In this document: piece by piece, positions 6,955 to 14,070 of the stretch
Layout: the number at the start of each line of letters is the position of its first letter
How positions within the stretch are numbered: position 1 is the stretch's first letter
IMG/VR virus record: IMGVR_UViG_3300035698_005236
Location: 1 to 35,904 of that record
DNA: 35,904 nucleotides
Reading direction: 5' to 3' (one strand)
Origin: a virus
Made by a program: the position numbers and the translations under genes
Notes under the pieces: model-generated
Databases searched by the model: none
What the model saw: the letters and a program-made list of their open reading frames with translations, nothing else
What the model was told of the DNA's origin: nothing

Positions 6955-7848
6955 ATGAACCCGCAGTTTCCGATCTATATTCCGTCGAAGGGCCGATGGG
7001 ATAACGAGAAGACCATGAACAACCTCGAGGCTATGGGGTGCGACTATCTCGTCGTCGTTGAGGAACCAGAATATACGAAGTACAAAGCGGCGCTCGGGGC
7101 CCACCGTCTTATCGTTCTCGACGAGGCATATAAACGCGACTACGACACCCGCGATGAGTTCGGTCTGGACAAGCCTACGGGAGCAGGGCCGGCACGGAAC
7201 CAAGCCTGGGACCATGCGATCTCGATAGGTGCGAAGTGGCACTGGGTGATGGATGACAACATCGCAGGATTCTACCGCGCATATAAGAATCGGCAGATCA
7301 AATTTGCAGACGGCACCGGGATAAAAATCATCGAGGACTTCTGTCTACGGTATGAGAATCTCGTGCTGGCGGGGCCGCAGTATTTCATGTTCGTACCGCG
7401 CAAGGTAAAGGTCGCTCCGGTAGTCTTCAACACCCGCATATATTCCTGCCAGTTTATCCGGAACGACATCCCGTTCCGCTGGCACGGGAGGTACAACGAG
7501 GACACCCTTCTATCGCTTGCCGTGCTGAAGGCAAAGTACTGTACCGCACAGTTCAATGCCATCCTCCAGCACAAGACTCCCACGATGACAATGAAGGGCG
7601 GATACAACGACGAGATGTACAAGCATCAGGACCGTTTCGTAAACTCGGATATGCTCGTCCGTCTCCACCCCGACGTGGCTCGTCACTGCTACCGCTTCGG
7701 CAGGAATCACCACTACGTTGACTATACGAAGTTCAAGAAAACGAAGCTGATAAAACGGACTGACATCGAGATCCCGCAGGGACCGAATAACTACGGGATG
7801 GAACTTATCGACAGGGCGCCAGGGGAAGGGAAGAACGCCGCGGAATGA
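6955..7848 (+). CDS. TET-associated (GREB1-like) glycosyltransferase
   Basis: 297 residues, the whole protein being one glycosyltransferase domain. It matches my recollection of the TET-associated glycosyltransferase (TAGT) family: an N-terminal PIYIPSKGRWD, GAGPARNQAWDHA, a metal/nucleotide-sugar binding DDN (D100-D101-N102, WHWVMDDNIAGFYR), AGPQYFMFVPRK, NTRIYSCQFIRNDIPFRW, a likely catalytic NED (N181-E182-D183) in RYNEDT, and RFGRNHHYVDYTKF near the end. The family was described in phages that carry TET/JBP dioxygenases, where it is predicted to glycosylate hydroxymethylated cytosine in DNA; eukaryotic GREB1 has a related domain. A strong GAGAGGA site precedes the ATG. It is ATGA-coupled to the terminase gene. 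No dioxygenase is present in this window. Confidence 0.82.
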   Translation: MNPQFPIYIPSKGRWDNEKTMNNLEAMGCDYLVVVEEPEYTKYKAALGAHRLIVLDEAYKRDYDTRDEFGLDKPTGAGPARNQAWDHAISIGAKWHWVMDDNIAGFYRAYKNRQIKFADGTGIKIIEDFCLRYENLVLAGPQYFMFVPRKVKVAPVVFNTRIYSCQFIRNDIPFRWHGRYNEDTLLSLAVLKAKYCTAQFNAILQHKTPTMTMKGGYNDEMYKHQDRFVNSDMLVRLHPDVARHCYRFGRNHHYVDYTKFKKTKLIKRTDIEIPQGPNNYGMELIDRAPGEGKNAAE

Positions 7849-8159
7849 ATACCGTTGAGCCCAACGCACCGCTGGCCTCAGACCCAGGAGCTATCCCCGT
7901 CCAGGGGTTCGTTGAGTCCTCTTCTATCCACGATGACTACAAGCCCCCAGTACTCCATCTGCCCCGGGTAAATCGAGGAGCCTATCTCCACACTCACTCC
8001 CGGCATCTGCTCGTGGAGAGGGCCGAGGCAATGCGTGATCGCCAGATTAAAAAGGCGAGGGAATCCGCGTCGTCATTCTTGGAGTATTGCTTCGTCGAGG
8101 AGAACAGCGGACTCCCGTATCAACAGCAGTGGGTCCACGACGAATGGCATCGGGCCTGA
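7845..8159 (+). CDS. terL: large terminase subunit, N-terminal fragment
   Basis: 104 codons starting at an ATGA overlap with the glycosyltransferase gene. The end of the fragment (FLEYCFVEENSGLPYQQQWV, then HDEWHRA) is the segment that normally lies just before the ATPase core in phage large terminases. It stops at TGA 8157-8159. The same frame then has a codon pair, a second TGA (8166-8168), and continues directly into the Walker A strand and the rest of TerL. This fragment alone could not package DNA. It is either the start of a full protein made by readthrough or recoding, or the result of mutation or sequence error. Confidence 0.7.
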   Translation: MNTVEPNAPLASDPGAIPVQGFVESSSIHDDYKPPVLHLPRVNRGAYLHTHSRHLLVERAEAMRDRQIKKARESASSFLEYCFVEENSGLPYQQQWVHDEWHRA

Positions 8160-8168
8160 GATCGGTGA
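8157..8168 (+). other. two in-frame TGA codons interrupting terL before Walker A
   Basis: Both halves of terL are in the same frame (positions divisible by three). TGA codons at 8157 and 8166 are separated by two sense codons (Asp-Arg). After them the frame reads RRGRVIAPRDHAKTSNVVGR, with the Walker A loop PRDHAKT at 8190-8210. There is no start codon between the second TGA and the Walker A motif: the first, a GTG at 8217, lies after it. Translating the 9 to 16 bases from 8157 in the next frame (EIGDGVA...) also gives a plausible bridge, so a compensating pair of indels is an alternative to two nonsense changes. Confidence 0.75.
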
Positions 8169-8216
8169 CGGCGTGGCAGGGTCATCGCTCCTCGCGACCA
8201 CGCCAAGACCTCGAAT

Positions 8217-9497
8217 GTGGTAGGCCGAGTCATCTGGGAGCTTGGAAACAATCCGAACCTCCGCGTGAAGATAGTCTGCGCTTCAGACGGACGTGCGAAG
8301 GAGAGGCTGTTCGAGATCGATCAGCACATCATGACGAACCCGAGGGTGCGAGAAGTATTCCCAGATCTGATACCGGATCCGGATGCACCTTGGAACGCCC
8401 ACCGTCTTGTGCTGATGAGGACCGCGAGACACCGCGATGCCTCCGTCGAAGCTCTCGGTATCACATCGACCGCAACAGGTGGACGCGCCGATCTCCTCAT
8501 CGCAGATGACGTAGTCGACCGACGGAACGCTCTCTCTTTCCCCGCGCTGCGGGAGCAGATCAAGCAGGCATGGAAATCTGACTGGACGAACCTCCTCGAG
8601 CCCGACTCGCGGGTCTGGTATATCTGTACCCTCTGGTCGCCTTCAGATCTCTCACATGAGCTGATGGAGAACAAAGCGTACATGGTCCTGCGGTACGACA
8701 TCGATGACAACTTCGGATCTATCTGGCCGTCGAAGTGGGGAGAGGCAAACCTGCGAATGCGGTATGAGGAGATCGGCAGCATCGAGTTCAACCGAGCCTT
8801 CCGCAACCAAGCTATTGATCTGGAGTCTGCTCTCATCCAGCCGAACTGGTTCGCTTATAGCGACCTCCGCACGAACGCACGCTTCGCAGAAATCGTAGAG
8901 AAAGACACCGCCATTTTCCTCACCAGCTACGACCCCGCAGGAACGCCGACAGGGAATCGCAACCAGGACTATACGGGAGCATGCGTCGCAGCTATAGACC
9001 GGGAGCGCGGTGACGTCTACGTCGTGGACGCATGGCATCGCAGGATAAGTGTGAAGGCTCTCGCAGATATGATTCACGCCGAGGCCATGACGTATAGTCC
9101 CTGGCAGGTACTCATCGAGAAAGTAGGGCTCGCAACAGTAGACGAGTGGGTCATCAATGAGTACCCCGAGATGGCCTCCGTCCTGAAGGTGACACGTCCG
9201 AGAGTATCGAAGCAACAGCGTCTACTCGGTGCGACTCCTCTCCTCGAAAAAGGTAAAGTAATTTTCTCCGCACACCTCGATCCGAACGGAGAGTTATTCG
9301 ATGGGTCGAGAGGATCCCTGGTAGACGAATTATCCGAGTTTCCGTTCGGAAAGCATGACGATATGGTGGACTCGTTCTCTCAACTTATCGGCTCTGCCCG
9401 TGCACACTTCCTTGACGTGGATGCCGACGGAGGTGAGAATGTACCAGAGATACATTTCTTCAATGAAGAGGACGACAACGATGGATATGCTTTCTGA
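8217..9497 (+). CDS. terL: large terminase subunit, ATPase and nuclease part
   Basis: 426 codons from GTG 8217 as an isolated frame; the intact reading extends upstream to 8169 and includes Walker A (PRDHAKT, 8190-8210). Walker B with the catalytic acidic residue is ADLLIADDVVD. The RNase H-like nuclease domain shows FLTSYDPAG (first metal-binding Asp) and, near the end, FPFGKHDDMVDSF (later acidic residues). TerL translocates DNA into the prohead using ATP and cuts the concatemer. The coding quality after 8169 is excellent with no further damage, which argues against an old pseudogene. No good ribosome binding site precedes 8217, so translation from there as an independent protein is unlikely and would lack Walker A. 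Confidence 0.88.
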   Translation: MVGRVIWELGNNPNLRVKIVCASDGRAKERLFEIDQHIMTNPRVREVFPDLIPDPDAPWNAHRLVLMRTARHRDASVEALGITSTATGGRADLLIADDVVDRRNALSFPALREQIKQAWKSDWTNLLEPDSRVWYICTLWSPSDLSHELMENKAYMVLRYDIDDNFGSIWPSKWGEANLRMRYEEIGSIEFNRAFRNQAIDLESALIQPNWFAYSDLRTNARFAEIVEKDTAIFLTSYDPAGTPTGNRNQDYTGACVAAIDRERGDVYVVDAWHRRISVKALADMIHAEAMTYSPWQVLIEKVGLATVDEWVINEYPEMASVLKVTRPRVSKQQRLLGATPLLEKGKVIFSAHLDPNGELFDGSRGSLVDELSEFPFGKHDDMVDSFSQLIGSARAHFLDVDADGGENVPEIHFFNEEDDNDGYAF

Positions 9498-9564
9498 TTC
9501 CCCGACCCTTGTGGACACATCGACCGGCTCAGAATATTCGCGCTGGGAGATCGAAGGAGCAACG

Positions 9565-10137
9565 ATGACTATAGAGATCACGCAACACCCGTACCGGCAG
9601 CTTGCCGGGGCCTCCTTCATAACTCTCAGCGACGACATCACCGTAGGGGTTAACGATGATCTCTGGGAAAGAGTCCTCGGGCTGAGTCTTATTCTTCCCG
9701 GTGGGTGCGAGGTCCATGTGGACGATGTGGAGCTAGACCGGGCGCTCGAAGACATCGAAGAATGCGATGAGAACTGGCCTGATGCAATGGAGAGAAGGCC
9801 GGACCTATTCTGCAACACCAGCGGCCTCTCCGAGTTCAACGGCGCGTTGGGAAGGGCGGCGGTCGCAGCTGATGGCGTGGACCTCCTCGTGCCCGTAGTT
9901 GTGAACGATGCTGACCTCCCTCCAGTACGATGCCTCGTGCCCCTGGCCTCTCTTCTCGCAAGGTTCCAATCCACAGAGCGCGGCGCCGGGCCCCACGTTC
10001 GGGGTACTGCAGGCAAGGGGGACAACGAAACGATATGCCACCACGTCGGCAAGGATTTCGGCACTGCGAAATGTAGAGGATGTTTGCGGCGCTTCTGGAT
10101 GGCGAAAGGGCGAGAGCTGGGAGTGATCGATGGGTAG
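9565..10137 (+). CDS. hypothetical protein with C-terminal zinc-binding motif
   Basis: 190 residues from ATG 9565, chosen because AAGGAG (9554-9559) lies five bases upstream. An in-frame ATG at 9481, overlapping the end of terL, has a weaker GAAGAGGA and would add 28 residues. The first 150 residues are acidic and mixed alpha/beta (HPYRQLAGASFITLSDDITV, CEVHVDDVELDRALEDIEEC). The C-terminus has CHHVGKDFGTAKCRGC, a spacing compatible with a small zinc finger. No family is recognised. It lies between terL and another zinc-binding protein and overlaps it by 8 bases, so a role in packaging or portal assembly is possible but unproven. Confidence 0.6.
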   Translation: MTIEITQHPYRQLAGASFITLSDDITVGVNDDLWERVLGLSLILPGGCEVHVDDVELDRALEDIEECDENWPDAMERRPDLFCNTSGLSEFNGALGRAAVAADGVDLLVPVVVNDADLPPVRCLVPLASLLARFQSTERGAGPHVRGTAGKGDNETICHHVGKDFGTAKCRGCLRRFWMAKGRELGVIDG

Positions 10138-10669
10138 TAAAAAAGAGAACGCCCCGCCCCGTGTGAGACTTGCGACCCACATCGATCTGTCGAAGGCGAA
10201 GCCTGGATGCAAGCGATGCAATGGGAGAGGTATCAACGGATACAAAACTGCCGACCTCGGAGACGGGGAAGGAGACACGCAGATCCCGATCATCTGCCGC
10301 TGCGTGAGCCGCAACGGAGGAGTCGAACCTGACGAGCTAGATCGGATCCTCGCGGAGGCGAAGGAGCAGCTCGACGCCGGGGTATTCCACGAACGGTTGG
10401 CCGAGGACATTTACAGGATGCCGGTGGAGGCACAAGCCAGGGCGGTAGCGGGATTGATGCGAGGTGTTGTGGATAGGGGTAAGCCCCAAGCCTCTCGGGA
10501 TACACTCGGCCTTGCGCTGGACCTCATGGGCAAGGCTGAAGACTGGTCTGAGCTTCGCAGTCAGGCCATCCGAATTCTAATACGAGACGCATCTGACCCG
10601 CTTTGCGGGGAGGAGCAGAGAGAACTGGCGACTCGCGCAATGGCGAAGGCCCGCGCAGCGATGAACTGA
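10130..10669 (+). CDS. hypothetical protein with DnaJ-like zinc-binding N-terminus
   Basis: 179 residues. Residues about 27-60 have CKRCNGRGINGY followed by CRC, the CxxCxGxG pattern seen in DnaJ-type and related zinc ribbons; here there is one full CxxCxGxG and a partial second half. The rest is helical and charged (ELDRILAEAKEQLDAG ... RELATRAMAKARAAMN), probably a helix bundle. A GGGAG site precedes the ATG. It overlaps the upstream gene and is followed after 12 bases by another. No specific function is recognised; it sits between terminase and portal, where small packaging accessory proteins are common. Confidence 0.6.
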   Translation: MGSKKENAPPRVRLATHIDLSKAKPGCKRCNGRGINGYKTADLGDGEGDTQIPIICRCVSRNGGVEPDELDRILAEAKEQLDAGVFHERLAEDIYRMPVEAQARAVAGLMRGVVDRGKPQASRDTLGLALDLMGKAEDWSELRSQAIRILIRDASDPLCGEEQRELATRAMAKARAAMN

Positions 10670-10681
10670 AGGAGAAAAAAG

Positions 10682-10996
10682 ATGTCATTCCCCGAAATCA
10701 GACACATGGACTTTCCTATCGACGGAGCCGGAACAGCCCTGGAAAAAAGAGCCGGCGAGGTCTTTGATGCGAGACAGATGAGCGAGAAGGGTTACGACTT
10801 CACAGCCGTAGTAGCCTCGGCCTTCACAGCTGACCTCGAAGGAAGCGTGACCGGCGACCAGTGGACTGTCATCATTGGCCTCGCGGCCTCGGGTCAGGGC
10901 GCTGTTGCGAACCACTACAACTACCTCCGCATCAACTGTACCGTCGTTGGTGCATATGCCGGGGATACATTGAAGGCCGCAGGGAAGGTGCTGTAA
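10682..10996 (+). CDS. small structural-like protein upstream of portal
   Basis: 104 residues, with a very strong AAGGAGAAAAAAG site before the ATG, which suggests high expression. The sequence is beta-rich and of low charge (YDFTAVVASAFTADLEG, GDQWTVIIGLAASGQGAVAN, YLRINCTVVGAYAGDTLKAA) with a short helical, basic N-terminal part. This is the look of a small virion protein such as a decoration protein, but I cannot assign a family and it does not resemble the decoration-like paralogues at 22055 and 22469. Its stop shares one base with the portal start codon. Confidence 0.55.
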   Translation: MSFPEIRHMDFPIDGAGTALEKRAGEVFDARQMSEKGYDFTAVVASAFTADLEGSVTGDQWTVIIGLAASGQGAVANHYNYLRINCTVVGAYAGDTLKAAGKVL

Positions 10997-12963
10997 TGGC
11001 CGCGACAAAGCCGAGGAAATCGAAGGCGAGGAAACCCAAGAAGCCGCCGGCAAACGACAAGCAGCCGCCTCGTCTCGACATCCGTGAAGCTCTCGCCAAA
11101 GCTGCGGTCCTGACGGGTCGGGAGGTCTCCGAATCCTCCGCCATCGCCTCGATGAATACACGCCGAGATGCCTACGGGGATTCAGGCGCGGTCGAGCCTC
11201 CTTACGATCCCGAGTCCCTGCTCAATTACGTCGAGTTGACCCCGCACCTCGCGCCCAACATTGCGAGCTACCAGACCAACATCGAGGGGTACGGGTATCA
11301 GGCTGTACCGGTCGAACCGTGGCTCAGAGATCTGGATAGCGAGGAGGCACGGGAGGCAATCAAGAACGCACTGCAGATCGAAGCGTGGATTGACGAGGAG
11401 GAGGCGGCACTCGATCAGGAACAGAAGAAGTCCGCCGGGGAGGATTCCAACGATCCTCCCGCAGACGGAGATGGCGAAGAAGGCGAGACGGTAGACGACG
11501 ATGGGGAGGTCAACGAAGAGGACGTGTCCGGTACGGTCCTGGCGCTGGAGACGCAGCTACGCCGAGACAGGTTCCTGTTCGATGCTTTCTTCCGCAACGC
11601 ATGTTCCACGATGAGCTTCACGAAGCTCCGCCGCATCACGCGCTTCGACATCGAGGCACACGGATGGGGATCCTGGGAGCTACTTGCTGACGGGCTTGGC
11701 AGGCTGAAGCGGCTGAACTACATCCCGGGCTATACCGTGCGACCCCTGAAGGATGAGGGCGAGTTGGTTCAGGTCGCAGAACCCGATCCCGTGACTCCTC
11801 TCTCGGAGGGTAGGGAGGTCATCGTCCATCGCAGGTTCCGTCGCTACGTTCAGATCGTAGGAGAGAAAAAGGTGTACTTCAAGTCGCCTGGGGATCCTCG
11901 CATCATCTCCCGTACCAGCGGGAAGATCTTCAACGACGAGAAGGCGATGAAACTGCCGAAGGAGGAAGGCGGGGATGGACCGGATGCGATGCTGGCGAAT
12001 GAGCTAATCTATATCCAGCTACATGACCCGCGCACACCGTGCCCTCCTCCTCGCTGGATCGGAAATCTCCTCGCTGTTCTCGGCGTGAGAGAGGCCGACG
12101 AAACGAACTACTTTTACCTCGACTCATCTGCTATTCCACCAGGGATCCTTTTCGTATCCGGAGGGAAGGTGCCCCGCGAAATGAAGGACCGACTCGAGCA
12201 GCGCATGAACCAGGAGTTTGCGGGGTCGGATAACCGGCACAAGATCCTGGTAGTCGAAGCACATCCGATGAAGCTAAAGGGAGAGGAGCGCACGATGATG
12301 CCGTCGATGGAGTTTGAATCCCTCCGTGACGCGCAGCAGACCGACGCCACCTTCACGAATTACGATGAGAGAAGTGCTGACCGAATCGGCGCTTCCTTCC
12401 GTCTCCCTCCCATGCTCCGAGGCTACACTCCGAAGACGCTGAACAGAGCTACTGCGTTCGCCGCGCTCGACTTCGCGGAGGCACAGGTGTTCGAGCCTGA
12501 GAGAGAGGATATTGACTGGGTCGTTAACAAATATATTCTCCCTCGAATTGGGGTGAAGCTCCACACGTTCAGATCCAACTCTCCTCCCACTCGTTCGCCG
12601 GAAGAGATTGCGGAATTGATCCGAGTTGCGGCGCCGCAGGGTGGACTACTTCCGCAGGAAATCCGCAGCCTACTCGAGGACGCACTGAACCGTTCCCTTA
12701 CGAAGATAGATGAGGAATGGGCGTCCTGGCCGATGCCTATGACTCTCGCAGGTATCGGAGGAGGAGGAGGAGGAGCGCAGCCCGGGGAAGCAGATGAGGA
12801 GGGCATAGCCAGCCTCGCAGAATTAACGAACCGCCTCGACCAGATGCAGAAGCGGGTGGAAGCTATTATCACAACCGAGCTTCGCAACGCAGGCTTCGAT
12901 GGGGACGGCGTGAAGGCCAGCTGGATGGAAGTCGACGAGGACGAGGACGACGACGGTGAATAG
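10996..12963 (+). CDS. portal protein
   Basis: 655 residues from ATG 10996, which overlaps the preceding TAA by one base and has AAGG upstream; the longer frame from GTG 10861 lies inside the previous gene. The portal is a dodecameric ring at one head vertex through which DNA passes and to which terminase and connector bind. Diagnostic stretches: NELIYIQLHDPRTPCPPPRW, the helix-strand LAVLGVREADETNYFYLDSS, AIPPGILFVSGGKVP, and later RSADRIGASFRLPPMLRG, all typical of PBSX-type phage portals. It has a Lys/Pro-rich basic N-terminus (about 25 residues), an acidic insert near residues 135-170, and a poly-Gly then highly acidic C-terminal tail (DEDEDDDGE). Portals are usually 400-550 residues, so this one is long. 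Confidence 0.9.
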   Translation: MAATKPRKSKARKPKKPPANDKQPPRLDIREALAKAAVLTGREVSESSAIASMNTRRDAYGDSGAVEPPYDPESLLNYVELTPHLAPNIASYQTNIEGYGYQAVPVEPWLRDLDSEEAREAIKNALQIEAWIDEEEAALDQEQKKSAGEDSNDPPADGDGEEGETVDDDGEVNEEDVSGTVLALETQLRRDRFLFDAFFRNACSTMSFTKLRRITRFDIEAHGWGSWELLADGLGRLKRLNYIPGYTVRPLKDEGELVQVAEPDPVTPLSEGREVIVHRRFRRYVQIVGEKKVYFKSPGDPRIISRTSGKIFNDEKAMKLPKEEGGDGPDAMLANELIYIQLHDPRTPCPPPRWIGNLLAVLGVREADETNYFYLDSSAIPPGILFVSGGKVPREMKDRLEQRMNQEFAGSDNRHKILVVEAHPMKLKGEERTMMPSMEFESLRDAQQTDATFTNYDERSADRIGASFRLPPMLRGYTPKTLNRATAFAALDFAEAQVFEPEREDIDWVVNKYILPRIGVKLHTFRSNSPPTRSPEEIAELIRVAAPQGGLLPQEIRSLLEDALNRSLTKIDEEWASWPMPMTLAGIGGGGGGAQPGEADEEGIASLAELTNRLDQMQKRVEAIITTELRNAGFDGDGVKASWMEVDEDEDDDGE

Positions 12964-13186
12964 TTTATTCGCAAGGCCGGAAGGCGTGGAGGTCGGAGAC
13001 TACTTCATCAACATCGACATGGAGAAATCCGACGAGCACCATCCGATGCGGAAGGTCAAAGTGATAGGCATCGACAACACCGGCATGGTTCATCTCATGT
13101 GTGCGATCCCTGGCCTCGGCGGCATGAGCACAGTCATATCTTCAGAGGGGCTGAAGACCGAATACCGCAAGTACGAGGAGGTGTGA
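12956..13186 (+). CDS. small beta-barrel-like phage protein
   Basis: 76 residues from GTG 12956, overlapping the portal stop by 8 bases, with a GAGGA-rich sequence upstream. The pattern VGDYFINIDM ... MRKVKVIGIDNTGMVHLMC ... GGMSTVISSEGL ends in TEYRKYEEV. This resembles the small SH3-like barrels found in many phage head modules, where a Gly-Asp-x-hydrophobic start, a central hydrophobic strand pair and a threonine/serine-containing turn before an arginine or lysine end are usual. Function unknown. It is kept in register between portal and a probable virion protein. Confidence 0.5.
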   Translation: MNSLFARPEGVEVGDYFINIDMEKSDEHHPMRKVKVIGIDNTGMVHLMCAIPGLGGMSTVISSEGLKTEYRKYEEV

Positions 13187-13187
13187 C

Positions 13188-13688
13188 ATGGCCTTTCCGC
13201 CAACGCCCTTTCCTGCCGTAGCAGCTGAGTTCACGATCCCGCTGCCCATCTCAGTACCGACACGGATAGGCGATCCGCCGCTGACCGAGATAGTCTGCAC
13301 TACCGCGAAAACGGACGAGAGAGGATACACAAAAGACGGGCACGATATGTACGCCGTGACCTACCTCCTGACTACGGTTATCGGGGTTCAGCAGATCTCT
13401 CTACTTGCCAATGCACGCACGTTGCGGCTCACCGAATCCGTGGACGCCATCGTGAAGGCTCAAGCTCTTTACCTCGCATCGCAGAACGCCTATGCGTATC
13501 AGGTGCCTCCTCAGACTCCTCCTGATAACCCCGGCATCGGATCTCCGTACACGAGGGATGTGATTGCAACTGAAGATGGCACGCAGCGATTCCGAGGATC
13601 CTGTGGAGGTATCACCTCGATCTCCGCTGCGTTAGTTGCGACGGTAGACGTAGGATTCGATCCCGTGTGGCAAGCTGAAAGACCGTAG
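13188..13688 (+). CDS. hypothetical head-module protein
   Basis: 166 residues with a GGAGGTG site at 13177-13183. It starts with a proline-rich hydrophobic segment (MAFPPTPFPAVAAEFTIPLP), then mixed strands and one helix (ESVDAIVKAQALYLASQNAY), a second proline-rich linker (QVPPQTPPDNPGIG) and a glycine- and threonine-containing end (CGGITSISAALVATVDVGF). There is no signal peptide. No family is recognised. Position between portal and MuF-type protein suggests a virion component. Confidence 0.55.
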   Translation: MAFPPTPFPAVAAEFTIPLPISVPTRIGDPPLTEIVCTTAKTDERGYTKDGHDMYAVTYLLTTVIGVQQISLLANARTLRLTESVDAIVKAQALYLASQNAYAYQVPPQTPPDNPGIGSPYTRDVIATEDGTQRFRGSCGGITSISAALVATVDVGFDPVWQAERP

Positions 13689-13704
13689 AGTCGAGGAGGC
13701 TATT

Positions 13705-14070
13705 GTGGTCGAACAGGAATTTTTCAAAGGTCCGTATCGTATCCTCTCTGGTGTCAGTTCTCTCGTACAGAAACGGATGCCTGGGAGAGGAGAGATCATC
13801 CTGCACGAAAGCGGCGCGATAGTCCTCCGCTGCCCGAAGTGTGCCGCGCTCCAATTCACTCGTGCTGACGTTCTAAATAGTCCTGACACGCCGACCCTGG
13901 ACCGTCCCGTTCACTGCGGTTCTGGTCACTGCAAGAAATGCGGAATTTGGTTCGTAATTCGGAACGGTATCGCGACCATCATTGATGAGCCAGCGCCGAA
14001 GGTGCGAGAGATCCCGAAAGCCCTCGCCCGAGCAGGAGTCCGACGCGCTCCGAAGATAGAAGAAAAATGA
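13705..14070 (+). CDS. zinc-ribbon protein upstream of MuF gene
   Basis: 121 residues from GTG 13705, five bases after GAGGAGG (13693-13699). Four cysteines in two pairs (RCPKC and HCKKC, with a further CGSGH in between) over about 40 residues form a zinc ribbon in the middle of the protein; the C-terminal 30 residues are basic and probably disordered (REIPKALARAGVRRAPKIEE). It is ATGA-coupled to the minor head gene that follows, so an adaptor or chaperone role for that protein is a reasonable guess. No family is identified. Confidence 0.55.
   Translation: MVEQEFFKGPYRILSGVSSLVQKRMPGRGEIILHESGAIVLRCPKCAALQFTRADVLNSPDTPTLDRPVHCGSGHCKKCGIWFVIRNGIATIIDEPAPKVREIPKALARAGVRRAPKIEEK

Noticed and set aside
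8157-8217. Intron or intein inside terL
   Set aside because: The interruption is only a few codons with the flanks in the same frame; there is no room for an intron, intein or homing endonuclease.
8087-8509. ORF overlapping the terL break in another frame
   Set aside because: The protein is arginine-, serine- and proline-rich with no domain and runs antiphase to clear terminase sequence. Only a few codons around 8157-8175 could serve as a bridge.
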